Positions 45,537 through 54,470 are shown, numbered from the stretch's first letter. The stretch is 64,000 nucleotides of DNA from Pirellulales bacterium (GCA_019636335.1 JAHBXR010000007.1:202295-266294), one strand, 5' to 3'. Notes: generated by a model not told the origin, from the letters alone. Translations and numbers: made by a program.

Positions 45537-47744
45537 ATGCGTTGCAACTTTGCGAAGCTGCTATCGGCCGGACTGTTGGCCGTTGCGGTGGTCGGGCTCT
45601 TGTTGGTTGGCTCGGACCTAGCCGTTGGCAATCCGCCTGGTTTGGTCGAAGAACTTCCGGCTGGCACGCCTGCGTCGCCGGCCGAGCCCGAGGCGATTGT
45701 CCTTCCCGAGCTGAAGTCGACCGACGCGCCAGAGACGAATTCCGTCGGTCGGCAAGTGTCGGACTTCAGCCTGCCCGATGCGAGCGGAAAGATGCGTCGT
45801 CTGGACGAATTCTCCGACGCCAGGCTCGTCGTCGTCGCCTTTGTGGGGACCGAGTGTCCCCTGGTGCGGCTCTACACGCCGCGGCTCGAGCAACTGGCAG
45901 CCGACTATCGCGCGCAAGGTGTGCAACTGGTCGCCATTGATGCGAACGTGCAGGACACGCCAGCCGAGTTGGCCGACTTTGCCCAGCAGCTCAAGGTAAA
46001 GTTCCCCCTGCTGATCGATGCCGACGGTAAGGTGGCCGACCTCTTCGGCGCCAAACGCACGCCCGAAGTCTTCGTGCTCGATCGCGAGCGCGTGGTCCGC
46101 TACCACGGCCGCATCGACGATCAGTTCCAGGTCGGCGCGCAAAAGCCCAGGGTCGGACGCCGCGACCTGGCCATCGCGCTCGATGAACTGCTGGCCGGCA
46201 AGGGGGTGAGCGAGCCGGCGCTGGTGGTTTCAGGCTGCTTGATCGGCCGCGAGCGCAAGGCCGAGCCCGTGGGCGAGGTGACGTGGACCGGCCAGATCGC
46301 CGGCATCATGTCGAACCGTTGCGTCGAGTGCCATCGCTCGGGCGAGATCGCTCCTTTCTCGCTCGTCGACTACGACGATGCCGTCGCCTGGGGTGAGACG
46401 ATCGTCGAGGCGGTCGACGCCGGTCGCATGCCCCCCTGGTTCGCTAGCGAATCGGCGCACGTGAAATACGCGAACGAGAATCGCCTGACCGACGAAGAGA
46501 AGCACCTGATCGCGCAGTGGGTGGCCGATGGCGCGCCGCACGGCCCCGGCGAGGCGATCGCCCGCGTGCCCGAGCGAGTCGCGGAACTGAGTGGCGAGGA
46601 ACTCATCATTCCGATGAGCGAGGAGCCCTTCCACGTGCCGGCCGATGGCGTGGTCGATTACCAGTATTACACGGTCGATCCCGGCTGGACCGAGGATCGG
46701 TGGGTCTCGCACGTCGACGTGCGGCCGGGCAACCGCGGCGTCGTGCATCACGTGCTGGTCTTCGTCGTGCGGCCGGGGGCGATCTATCCGCCCGTGTATC
46801 CCGGCGAATTGATCGGTGGCTATGTGCCGGGCCTGCGCGGCATTCACTACCCGCAGTCGATGGCGATGCGTCTGCCGGCCGGGTCGAAGATCGTGTTTCA
46901 GATGCACTACACGCCGAACGGCACCCCCTGCGATGACACCACGAGCATCGCCCTGCGACTGGTGAATGAGAGCGAAGTAACGCACGAGGTGAAGGCCGAA
47001 AAGGCGATCAACGTGCTGTTCCAGATCCCGCCCAACGATCCCGACTACAAGGCCGAAGCGACCTACACGTTCGTCAAGGATGCGACGCTGTTGAGCCTGA
47101 TCCCGCACATGCACGTGCGGGGCAAGTCGATCCGTTACGATTTCTACTATCCCGACGGCTCGCGCGAGACGCTGTTGAACGTGCCGCGGTACGACTTCAA
47201 CTGGCAGTTGGAATACATCCTGGATGAGCCGAAGCAGATACCCGCCGGCACCAAGCTCATCTGCCGCGCAAAGTACGACAATTCGGCCGGCAACAAGTCG
47301 AACCCGGATCCCACGCACTGGGTCACGTTTGGCGAGCAGACGTGGCAGGAGATGCTGATCGGCTTTTTCATCATCGCCGAGGACCGCAACCAGACGATCT
47401 CGCCGGCCGAGGCGCTGGCTGATCGCATGGACCATGCGCGAAGTTTGGTGTTCGACCTGAGCCAGCCGGCCCCCTGGACGAAAAAGGTGATCCGTATCGC
47501 CGAAGAGGCGGACAAGCAGATCCGCTACGCGCAGCGCCGCGGCCGCCTGCAGAACCGCCCGATCCTGGGAGATCTCGGCGGCATGGTCCGCTCGGGCGTC
47601 GTCGAGGCCGAGAAACAAAAGGTGCTCGGCAGCGGCACCGGCGGCGAAGAGATCGTCGACGTCAACCGCAGCATGCCGTTTTTGCGGCGCATGGCGAAGG
47701 CGCTCGAAGCGACCATGGACGAGGGTGGGGGCGGATCGAAGTAA
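45537..47744 (+). CDS. Fusion: redoxin, c-type heme site, copper monooxygenase-like domain (copy 2)
   Basis: About 735 residues from ATG 45537 with GGGAGT before it. The N-terminus has a signal/anchor (LLAVAVVGLLLVGSDLAV). Layout matches copy 1: redoxin ~75-230 with GTECPLVRLY, heme motif CVECH at 262-266, then NPDPT and YDFNWQLEYIL blocks, VVHHVLVFVV, MHYTPNG and PHMHVRGKSI. It carries about 130 extra C-terminal residues, helical and basic, ending EGGGGSK-like. The two genes are tandem paralogues; divergence in His content (HHHSV versus HHVLV) suggests different metal ligation. Confidence 0.88.
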   Translation: MRCNFAKLLSAGLLAVAVVGLLLVGSDLAVGNPPGLVEELPAGTPASPAEPEAIVLPELKSTDAPETNSVGRQVSDFSLPDASGKMRRLDEFSDARLVVVAFVGTECPLVRLYTPRLEQLAADYRAQGVQLVAIDANVQDTPAELADFAQQLKVKFPLLIDADGKVADLFGAKRTPEVFVLDRERVVRYHGRIDDQFQVGAQKPRVGRRDLAIALDELLAGKGVSEPALVVSGCLIGRERKAEPVGEVTWTGQIAGIMSNRCVECHRSGEIAPFSLVDYDDAVAWGETIVEAVDAGRMPPWFASESAHVKYANENRLTDEEKHLIAQWVADGAPHGPGEAIARVPERVAELSGEELIIPMSEEPFHVPADGVVDYQYYTVDPGWTEDRWVSHVDVRPGNRGVVHHVLVFVVRPGAIYPPVYPGELIGGYVPGLRGIHYPQSMAMRLPAGSKIVFQMHYTPNGTPCDDTTSIALRLVNESEVTHEVKAEKAINVLFQIPPNDPDYKAEATYTFVKDATLLSLIPHMHVRGKSIRYDFYYPDGSRETLLNVPRYDFNWQLEYILDEPKQIPAGTKLICRAKYDNSAGNKSNPDPTHWVTFGEQTWQEMLIGFFIIAEDRNQTISPAEALADRMDHARSLVFDLSQPAPWTKKVIRIAEEADKQIRYAQRRGRLQNRPILGDLGGMVRSGVVEAEKQKVLGSGTGGEEIVDVNRSMPFLRRMAKALEATMDEGGGGSK

Positions 47745-47773
47745 GCGGCCCACCATTTCCAGGAAGGAATGAC

Positions 47774-48088
47774 ATGCACGACACGGACGATCGGCTGATC
47801 CTGCGCGTGATTCGATCCTATGCGATATTCGTCGTCGCTTCTGTCGTATTCGCCGTCGCGACGTTTGGCGCGTGCTTCATGATCCAGAATCGCGAACAAG
47901 CGCAGGCTGCCGTCGCGGCGGGATACGTGGCTACTTGGGTCACCGCCGTCGTCTTTCTGGGCGGACTCGTGATCAACGTCTGCTGCTGGCCCGACGACGA
48001 GGCGCGGACGCGTGCCATGCAGTGGACGGTCGTCGCCTTCTGCACGATGTTAGTGACGGCGTTCTTCATGCCGCCGATTGTTATGTGA
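47774..48088 (+). CDS. Small three-helix membrane protein
   Basis: Encodes 104 residues with an AGGAAGG ribosome site. Three hydrophobic segments are visible: YAIFVVASVVFAVATFGACF, VATWVTAVVFLGGLVINVCC and TVVAFCTMLVTAFFMPPIVM, joined by short charged loops. No family recognised. It begins 29 bases after the copper-monooxygenase fusion and could belong to the same transcript as an inner-membrane accessory protein. Confidence 0.75.
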   Translation: MHDTDDRLILRVIRSYAIFVVASVVFAVATFGACFMIQNREQAQAAVAAGYVATWVTAVVFLGGLVINVCCWPDDEARTRAMQWTVVAFCTMLVTAFFMPPIVM

Positions 48089-48113
48089 CAGGCTGCCCAA
48101 ACATCCGCGCGAC

Positions 48114-48419
48114 TTATGAAATGCCTTTCCGGCGGAGAAGCGTCGGAATGTCGCGAGCGCCGTGAACGAAGTGCAAGACTTCGATGCCGTCCGGAAGTGG
48201 CCGATAAACGACGATGTATTTCCCTACCGGGAACGCGCGTACGTTTTTGCCAAAGTCGGGCCTCGCTTGTGCGAGCAACGGCTGACCGGCATATAGTTGG
48301 CACTGCTCGTCAAAACGGTCGAGCAATTCGTCGGCGGCAGTCATGCTGTCCGTCGCGACGTGGGACCAAATTTCCAATCACGCTTCGACGGCTGACGCCG
48401 TGAGCTGAATTCTGCTCAT
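48114..48419 (-). pseudogene. parE: ParE-type toxin gene interrupted by an in-frame TGA
   Basis: The natural start ATG at 48419 overlaps the parD stop (TAATG). It reads MSRIQLTASAVEA, then TGA at 48380-48378, then continues in the same frame as LEIWSHVATDS to a full ParE C-terminus (FPVGKYIVVYRPLPDGIEVLHFVHGARD) ending at 48114. The N-terminus before the TGA is just the helix expected in ParE. A single C-to-T change in a CGA codon would explain it. A shortened 87-residue product from TTG 48377 is possible but would lack the first strand. Toxin probably inactive. Confidence 0.8.
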
Positions 48420-48676
48420 TACGACGACACCGAACGATTGGCGAGGCGTCGGCGACCTTCGGCCTTCGCGCCTTCGGTGTCGAGTGGGTGCAACTCGCCG
48501 CGATCAGCCTGCGCGATGGACGCCTCTACTTCGGTGTAGAGGGCTTGGTATTGCTCGCTCATATCGCGAAGCACGTGCACGGCGTCCTGTACCAGGGCCT
48601 GTTCGCTCTCGTAGCGACCGCTGGAAACTTCCGCTTCAACAAAGGACTGAAGATCGGGGGGCAACATCATCGACAT
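48419..48676 (-). CDS. parD: ParD/CopG-type ribbon-helix-helix antitoxin
   Basis: Encodes 85 residues with GGGAG before the start. The N-terminal MSMMLPPDLQSFVEAEVSSGRYESEQALVQDAV is a ribbon-helix-helix, with the ParD-type GRYxSxxxLVxxA motif. The C-terminus is charged and would neutralise ParE. Stop and toxin start share one base (TAATG), so translation is coupled. It likely autorepresses the locus. The antitoxin remains intact although the partner frame is broken. Confidence 0.88.
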   Translation of the reverse strand: MSMMLPPDLQSFVEAEVSSGRYESEQALVQDAVHVLRDMSEQYQALYTEVEASIAQADRGELHPLDTEGAKAEGRRRLANRSVSS

Positions 48677-48897
48677 AGAAAGACTCCCTAAGATCGGCTA
48701 GGTCTTGGAAACCGGCCTGGGAGTTAATATAGCGCGCGGCAAGGTGGCCTGCGAGCGATTGAAATCGCGGGCGAAAGATCGCTCTCGCGCGATTCTCCGA
48801 GATGAGCTTCCGCTCTGCTCCCTCCGGCCGGCGGCCGGAGCCACTGGTGCAAGGCGAGAACGGCACCGATTTCGGGGAAAGTCGGTCGCCTTGCCGC

Positions 48898-49587
48898 TTA
48901 AAACATCGAGTCCATGCCCAGTCGAGTCTTCAACTCCTCGAACTGCTGCATGTACTGTTCGCTCGACGAGTGGACATGCTCGGCTTCGGTGATGAAGCGC
49001 ATTTCGTCCTGGCAGCGGATGCCCTGCTCGCGGAAGACGCTTTCAAATTCCTTGAGCTCGGAGCCGTAGACGATCAGCAGCTTGTGCTCGTCGAACTGCA
49101 CCTCGAGCGGGCGCTCGGGGTTCAGCACGGCGACGCCCGTGCAGCCGTCGTTCATCAGCAGGTCTTCGTAGTCCCACAAGATGCTCTTGAGGACCGGCAT
49201 GTCGATCTGCTCGCGGTAGAGATCCACGTGTCCGCGGTGCTCGCGGTTGTGGCTCGTCTCGAGCACGACGTCGACCACGCTGCCGAGCGGATCGAGCAGT
49301 TCCATGAAGGTCTCGAACAATTGCTCGCTCGAGGCCGCGCCCATCAGGACCGGCACCTGGGCCTTGGTCTCCTCGTCGCGATAGACATCGTGACGGAAGC
49401 CGGCCGCCGGCACGACCTGCAGGTCGTACGACGGGCGAACCGCGTCAGTCAACAGGAAGCTGCCGTACCGCACGACGCCCAAATGGGCTTCCAGCTCTTC
49501 CTCGCTCAGGCGATCGAAGCTGCTCGTCCCGACGGTCGGCGTGCCGTCGCGGAAAACATTGCGAAAGAAACGCTTCAGGAAGCCCAT
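48898..49587 (-). CDS. Conserved hypothetical protein
   Basis: Encodes 229 residues with no signal or membrane segment. Its sequence is even in composition with good strand/helix alternation (VVRYGSFLLTDAVRPSYDLQ, DVVLETSHNREHRGHVDLYRE, LIVYGSELKEFESVF), so it is a real globular protein. No family recognised. A late stretch ITEAEHVHSSSEQYMQQFEEL looks helical. The nearest upstream signal on its strand is the candidate structured RNA ending at about 50020, some 430 bases away; linkage is doubtful. Confidence 0.75.
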   Translation of the reverse strand: MGFLKRFFRNVFRDGTPTVGTSSFDRLSEEELEAHLGVVRYGSFLLTDAVRPSYDLQVVPAAGFRHDVYRDEETKAQVPVLMGAASSEQLFETFMELLDPLGSVVDVVLETSHNREHRGHVDLYREQIDMPVLKSILWDYEDLLMNDGCTGVAVLNPERPLEVQFDEHKLLIVYGSELKEFESVFREQGIRCQDEMRFITEAEHVHSSSEQYMQQFEELKTRLGMDSMF

Positions 49588-50019
49588 CGCTCGTTCAATT
49601 CCTAGGTGCGAGAAACAAGTCGTCCGGCGTACACAGCGCCGTCGCTTGCGGTGTCCTCAGTTGAGAAAAGCTAGGTCACTTTGGCGCCCCACGCGAGCCC
49701 CGCACCCGATGGTCGGGTACACCCGTGTGGGGAGCCGTCAGAATCGTTACAAGAGGCATCCTGTGATGCCTTTTTTCAACGGTCGGCCGAGCCCGAGGCT
49801 CGAGGCGCACAGCGAGCCAAGGGGCACGCAAGACGCCGAATCTAGTCTACCACTCGCGTGCGCCGAGCAAGCTGCCGCCACACGCTTTACGCCTTAAATC
49901 AGCCGCCGACCGGGGCGAATCTACGCACGGCGGCGAGTCTGCCAGCGCTCTGACTGGTATCACGATCGCACGCCGCATGGCATGCAAAGTTTGCCGGGCG
50001 ATCCAATCGCCACCGGCGC
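49588..50019. other. Gene-free spacer downstream of the structured RNA
   Basis: Overlapping short frames only. I see no gene, repeat or tRNA. It separates the candidate RNA terminator (50020-50074) from the hypothetical gene starting at 49587. Confidence 0.4.
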
Positions 50020-50233
50020 AAAAAATCAGGGAAGTGATTCTCGCGCCCCACGGGGCACGTGAACGACTTCCCTGGTACCTGAGAGAGGGCAATCTTCGCC
50101 CTCTCGAACCTCTCGACATCCGAACGGCCGCGGCCCCTTTCTCGAAGTCGTCCAGGCAGTCCGCCTGGACCTCTGGCGTCGGCGATCTCACCGACTTCCG
50201 ATTCCCCCGCCGAGACTCCGTTGCCGCATTTCC
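50020..50233 (-). ncRNA. Candidate structured non-coding RNA ending in an intrinsic terminator
   Basis: Read on the minus strand, about 214 nt contains a series of hairpins: stem GTCGG at 50195-50191 with 50182-50178; the perfect 8-bp stem GTCCAGGC/GCCTGGAC at 50170-50150; the perfect stem GAGAGGGC/GCCCTCTC at 50105-50083; then CTCAGGTACC and the 9-bp terminator stem CAGGGAAGT/ACTTCCCTG (50074-50027) followed by ATTTTTT. A good promoter precedes it. CTCTCAGGTACC recalls the glycine riboswitch 3' part, but the rest of that aptamer does not fit. No protein frame is persuasive. Confidence 0.6.
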
Positions 50234-50239
50234 AACCGT

Positions 50240-50268
50240 ATACTAAAACTCCTTTACGCAGGCCGCAA
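50240..50268 (-). promoter_or_regulatory. Sigma70-like promoter of the candidate RNA
   Basis: On the minus strand -35 TTGCGG (50268-50263), a 17-base spacer and -10 TAGTAT (50245-50240) are well placed to start transcription near 50233. Confidence 0.55.
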
Positions 50269-50396
50269 GGAACGGTTTCCTGCTCTCGTGGCGCCGGGTC
50301 GCGGGAAGTTCGGTCGGCGGAACTCGCACGGCGAACTGGCTCGTATCCGAGCCTTCGCTCCCCGCGGGCCAACAGGCTCGCGGCCTGGGTGGCACG

Positions 50397-52106
50397 ATGC
50401 AATCTCTACGTGGCATGGAGTGGGCACGGTTCGCGCGATTGTGTCCTTCTTGGTTCGCTTGCCTCTTGATGGCAAGTTGGATAAACGGCACGGGTTGTAC
50501 CCCCGCCGCCGACAGCACTCCGGCCCCGGCCGTCGTTCGCCAGCCGAGCGAAGTGGCCCCCACGCTGTCCACGACGGCGAACGAGCAGGTCGTTTTGCCC
50601 GAGCCGCTGCCGCTGGGCGAGCTGGCCCAGGCCGATGCCACCCCCCAGGCGGCTCCCCTATCTTCCGGCAAGCTTGAGCAGGAGACGTGGGACGTCGTCT
50701 TTTTTCAGGGGGCGAAGGTGGGCTACGGCCGCATGGCCGTCAGTCGGCTTCGCGAGGGAGATCGCGATCTGTTGCGCATCGATGGCCTGCAGCATCTCTC
50801 GTTGAAGCGTTTCGGGCAGGCGAACGAACAGGAAATCAAGCTCACGAGCATCGAGACCCCCCAGGGCGAGGTGATCCGCTTCGAGGCACAGACAGCCGTG
50901 GGCCCCAGCCCAATCTCTGTGCGGGGCGAAGTCCGTGCGGGGGAGCTGGTGGTCGACAGCACCACCGAGGGACGCACCACGAATCGCAAGATGCCTTGGA
51001 AAAAGGGTGTCGGCGGGTTCTTCGCCCTCGAAATGTCGCTGCTCCGCAAGCCGCTCGTGCCGGGGGAAAAACGCCGGATCGAGATGTTGGCTCCCCCGCT
51101 CTTGAACCAGGTGGAATTGGCTACGCTCGATCTTACTGCCCGCGAGTTCGAACCGACGAAGCTGCTGGGGGGCAACTTCCAATTGCTGCGGGTCGACAGC
51201 CGGGCGACGTTGCCGGGCAACGTGACGCTCGACTCGGTGATGTGGACCGACCGCCTGGGCAACCTGCTCAAATCGGTGGTGCCGGCGGTGCGGCAGGAGA
51301 CTTTCCGCACGACGAAGGACGTGGCGTTAGGCGAACCGACCGATGGCCAGGTCGACCTGGGCTTCGACACGATGGTTCGGGTTGAGGGCCGCAGCATCCC
51401 CCGGCCTCATGACACGAAACGGGTGAAGTACCGCGTCACGCTCGCGGATGGCGACCCCGCCAGCATTTTTTCGTCGGGCTCGACGCAGACCGTCGCTTCG
51501 ACTGGAGCCAATCAGGCCGAGGTGATGGTGATCTCCCTCGCGCCCAATGCGACCGCAGGGGCCAAGGGAACCCCCAGGGGAGAGAATCAAGCGGTCCCGA
51601 CGGACGACGATCGTAAGCCAAATGGCCTGATCCAGAGCGACGATCCGATAATCGTGGCTATGGCCAAGGAGGCGGCAGGCAACAACACCGATCACTGGCG
51701 CACGGCCGTGGCGCTCGAGCAGTACGTCCACGAGAACATCAAGGCGAAGAACTTTTCGCAGGCCTTTGCCACGGCGGCCGAGGTGGCGAAGACGCTCGAG
51801 GGGGACTGTACCGAACACGCCGTGCTGCTGGCGGCGCTGGCCCGGGCGCGAGGCATTCCGGCCCGGGTGGTGATCGGCTTGATCTTCGTCCCCAGCGCCG
51901 CGGGGTTCGGCTACCACATGTGGACCGAGGTGTTCGTAGGTGGTCAGTGGGTGCCGCTCGACGCCACGCTCGGCCGCGGCGGCATCGGCGCCGCGCATCT
52001 CAAGCTAACCCACTCGAGCCTGGCCGAGGCGAGCGCCTATAGCTGCTTCCTGCCGGTGGCGACCGTGCTGGGGCGGCTGAAGATTGAAGTGCTCGAGGTG
52101 GAGTGA
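50397..52106 (+). CDS. Transglutaminase-like (cysteine protease fold) envelope protein
   Basis: Encodes 569 residues; ATG 50415 is an alternative start. The N-terminal hydrophobic stretch ends in NGTGC, a possible lipobox. The transglutaminase-core triad is complete: Cys471 in EGDCTEHAVLLAALARARG, His507 in GYHMWTEVFV and Asp522 in VPLDAT. Upstream ~400 residues are beta-rich with no known domain. Such proteins act as proteases or crosslinking enzymes on the cell surface. Upstream lies the divergent structured-RNA promoter. Confidence 0.88.
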   Translation: MQSLRGMEWARFARLCPSWFACLLMASWINGTGCTPAADSTPAPAVVRQPSEVAPTLSTTANEQVVLPEPLPLGELAQADATPQAAPLSSGKLEQETWDVVFFQGAKVGYGRMAVSRLREGDRDLLRIDGLQHLSLKRFGQANEQEIKLTSIETPQGEVIRFEAQTAVGPSPISVRGEVRAGELVVDSTTEGRTTNRKMPWKKGVGGFFALEMSLLRKPLVPGEKRRIEMLAPPLLNQVELATLDLTAREFEPTKLLGGNFQLLRVDSRATLPGNVTLDSVMWTDRLGNLLKSVVPAVRQETFRTTKDVALGEPTDGQVDLGFDTMVRVEGRSIPRPHDTKRVKYRVTLADGDPASIFSSGSTQTVASTGANQAEVMVISLAPNATAGAKGTPRGENQAVPTDDDRKPNGLIQSDDPIIVAMAKEAAGNNTDHWRTAVALEQYVHENIKAKNFSQAFATAAEVAKTLEGDCTEHAVLLAALARARGIPARVVIGLIFVPSAAGFGYHMWTEVFVGGQWVPLDATLGRGGIGAAHLKLTHSSLAEASAYSCFLPVATVLGRLKIEVLEVE

Positions 52107-52489
52107 GCCGGCGGCGGAAGCCGCGACAGCAGCTCACATGGCCCCTGCTCTATTGGTTTCGCAAGCACGCATCATGCATCCGGTTCCGGCACACGCAACC
52201 TGGGTAGCACGGACGATTGTCCGAATTTGGCCCAAGATCAGACGAGTTTGTAGTCGGACGATCGTCCGTGTCGCGCAGCGACAAGAGGATTTGTCCGATC
52301 TCGTGTCGTGGATGTGGGCGACTCGTCATGAACCTCTTGTTGCTGCGCAACACCGACGACTCGGTGACTGGCGTGATTGCGGGCGTGGCATTACTCCGCC
52401 GAATCGTCGGTGCTACCCTGCACCGACGCGTAGAGTCGATGGAATTACTTCAATCGAAGTAAATTCTGCCTCGCGTTCAGTTCAAGAAT
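52107..52489. other. Spacer with two near-identical 14-base palindromes
   Basis: No gene is seen. CGGACGATTGTCCG at 52210-52223 and the perfect palindrome CGGACGATCGTCCG at 52255-52268 are 45 bases apart, centre to centre. They could be operator sites for a dimeric regulator of either flanking gene. Confidence 0.55.
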
Positions 52490-52954
52490 CTAGGTGAAGA
52501 ATTGCGCGACATTGTGATTCGCAATTGACTCAGCGAGTTCCACTGGCGTCTTACCGTGCTTGTTTCGGTGATTTCGGTCGGCCCCCGCTTGGAGTAACGC
52601 TTTGATTAGTTCTCCTCGGCCTTGTGAATTGAACACGGCACGCCACAAGGGTGTGTTTCCGTGCATGTCGGTCACATCTATCTCTGCCCCGCGTCGCAGT
52701 AGCAGTGATGCCAATTCGAGATCATAGTTCTGTGCTGCAAAATGAAGAGCGACATTGCCGAGTGGATCTTGGGCGTCGATGTTGGCACCAGCTTTTAGCA
52801 GTACCTCAACTGCGCCGAGTCTTTTGTCAATCGCCGCATGAAGCAACGGCGTGCGTCCTTCTTCATCACGCTCGTTGGGATCTAATCCCTGATTGAGACC
52901 TGCCTGCAGTCCTGCCAAGTCGTTTTTCAACACGCAGTCAATTAGCGTTCCCAT
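52490..52954 (-). CDS. Ankyrin-repeat protein
   Basis: About 154 residues from ATG 52954 (MGTLIDCVLKNDLAGLQ); an in-frame ATG at 52975 is possible. Four ankyrin repeats can be read with canonical DxxGxTPLxxA cores: RDEEGRTPLLHAAIDK, QDPLGNVALHFAAQN, TDMHGNTPLWRAVFN and RNKHGKTPVELAES, each followed by the helix pair LLKAGANIDA-type ending. Cytoplasmic, likely protein-binding. The DNA is visibly less GC-rich than neighbouring genes, which may mean acquisition. Ankyrin proteins often act as immunity or antitoxin partners, but no effector is adjacent. Confidence 0.85.
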   Translation of the reverse strand: MGTLIDCVLKNDLAGLQAGLNQGLDPNERDEEGRTPLLHAAIDKRLGAVEVLLKAGANIDAQDPLGNVALHFAAQNYDLELASLLLRRGAEIDVTDMHGNTPLWRAVFNSQGRGELIKALLQAGADRNHRNKHGKTPVELAESIANHNVAQFFT

Positions 52955-53019
52955 ACCAGTCCGAAGTTGGAACAAATTGGCGAATTACCAGTACCCGAGT
53001 TGACCAAGTTGGTCAGCCT

Positions 53020-54114
53020 CTATTCCGGCAACGTGAAATCCGCTTCGAAGAGCTGGCTCGAGTGATCTGGCGTGCGGGTGCTGGTCCACATCAGCTTCTT
53101 GCCGTCGGGCGAGAAGACCGGCAGCACGTCGGCGCCGGGGGAGTCGGTGATCCGCGTGATCGGGCCGGGTTTTAAACCCTCGTCGGTCACTTCGTACTTC
53201 ATCAGCCAGAGATCGTAGTTGGGCCGGGCTTGCGGATCGGAGTGATCCGCGCCGGTCCAGATGATGTAGGGCTCGGTCGGGTGCCAGTACGGCGCCCAGT
53301 TCACGCCCACGTTGTCGGTCAGGGCTACATCGTGCTGGCCGTCGAGGCCGATGGCGTGGATCTGCAAGAACTCCGCCTGCTTGCGATCGCTGCGGTAGAT
53401 GACCCAGCGGCCATCGGGCGAGGTGAACGGCCCACCGTCGTAGCCGGGCTCATTGGTGAGCTGACGCACGTTCCCGCCGTCGGCATCCATCACGTACAGG
53501 TCGGGATCGCCATCGCGGTCGCTACAGAAGACGATCGACTTGCCGTCGGGCGTATAGGCGCCTTCGGCGTCGTAGCCGGGCGCGTTCGTGAGCCGGCGGA
53601 GATCCGATCCGTCGAGCGCGGCCTCGAAAATCTCGGTGTGGGGGTCGAAGTCCCAGGAGTAGCGGCGCCGACGGCCCGACTTCGCGTCCTCCTCGGCCTG
53701 CTTGATGGCAGCCTCTTCGGTTTCCGACATCATGGGATCGAGATGGCTCGAGGCGAAGATTACCCGCCGGCCATCGGGCGAAAAGTAACTGCACGTGGTA
53801 CGGCCGCGTCCCGTGCTGATGAGCCTGGCGGGCGTCTTGCCGTCGAGAGGCTGCGTGTAGATCTGATAGAAGGGGTAATCGCGTGGCTGGGCCTGGAAGA
53901 TGATCTGTTTACCATCGGGCGAGAAATACCCCTCGCCCGCCTTGACGAATCCTTCGCTCACCTGGCGGATGTTCGAGAGGTATTTCGACTCGATCGAAGG
54001 ATACGCCGGCTCCTCGGCCGCGGTGGCCTGGAAAGAGAAGAGCACGGCAAGGACTGCCGTCGGCAGGAATGCGGAGCAGCAAAGCCGGCGGGACGAGACA
54101 GAGGATGAATTCAA
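53020..54114 (-). CDS. Exported TolB-like WD40/PD40 beta-propeller protein
   Basis: About 364 residues when started at TTG 54114, which has a GGGAGA ribosome site 7 bases upstream and gives a clean signal peptide (RRLCCSAFLPTAVLAVLFSFQATAAE). The long frame back to the rRNA region is not used. PD40 repeats are plain: FSPDGKQIIFQA, FSPDGRRVIFAS, YTPDGKSIVFCSDRDGDPDLYVMDADG, TSPDGRWVIYRSD and FSPDGKKLMWTS. Periplasmic; role in binding partners or polymers unknown. Followed by a divergent rRNA terminator region. Confidence 0.88.
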   Translation of the reverse strand: MNSSSVSSRRLCCSAFLPTAVLAVLFSFQATAAEEPAYPSIESKYLSNIRQVSEGFVKAGEGYFSPDGKQIIFQAQPRDYPFYQIYTQPLDGKTPARLISTGRGRTTCSYFSPDGRRVIFASSHLDPMMSETEEAAIKQAEEDAKSGRRRRYSWDFDPHTEIFEAALDGSDLRRLTNAPGYDAEGAYTPDGKSIVFCSDRDGDPDLYVMDADGGNVRQLTNEPGYDGGPFTSPDGRWVIYRSDRKQAEFLQIHAIGLDGQHDVALTDNVGVNWAPYWHPTEPYIIWTGADHSDPQARPNYDLWLMKYEVTDEGLKPGPITRITDSPGADVLPVFSPDGKKLMWTSTRTPDHSSQLFEADFTLPE

Positions 54115-54426
54115 GGTACATCTCCCGAGAAGAGTCGTCGCCAGCGAGCGGAGCAATAGCCGCGGCACGCTGGCGGAATTGATCGTTGCCAGGGCGGCCT
54201 TGGGGGACCTGCCCGTCCCCTCATTATAGAGCGGCGCCGGGCGGAGGGTGCAGTAGAGCGTCGAAGTAGTTCGGGCATTGCCTAGGGCGCGGCGTCGGCG
54301 GTTATTACTCATGCCTGCGCAGCAAATGAATCTAGCGCAGCGTTCGACGATCGGGGGGGACGGGCTCCCGTTGGTCCCCCTCGGGTCATCAGTGGCGCAG
54401 GCGTCAATACGACGATCTCGGCGCGT
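54115..54426. other. Spacer between the propeller gene and the rRNA terminator
   Basis: The upstream extension of the propeller frame crosses this stretch but has no ribosome site and a biased composition. I see no gene here. Promoter elements for the propeller gene are not clear. Confidence 0.4.
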
Positions 54427-54470
54427 AAAAAAAGCCGGACCTGTTTCGTTGGATTGAAACAGGCCCGGCT
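54427..54470 (-). terminator. Intrinsic terminator of the 23S-5S operon
   Basis: On the minus strand AGCCGGGCCTGTTTC pairs with GAAACAGGTCCGGCT (one mismatch), with 8-base loop and a T7 run following. It begins 12 bases past the 5S gene. Confidence 0.92.

Noticed and set aside
50020..50110. Glycine riboswitch
   Set aside because: Only CTCTCAGGTACC fits; the GAAGGxGCAA core and GGAGAG arm are missing in proper positions and no gcv gene follows.
49899..50402. A 167-codon minus-strand frame across the candidate RNA
   Set aside because: It runs through the hairpins, the terminator and the divergent promoter, and has no recognisable domain.
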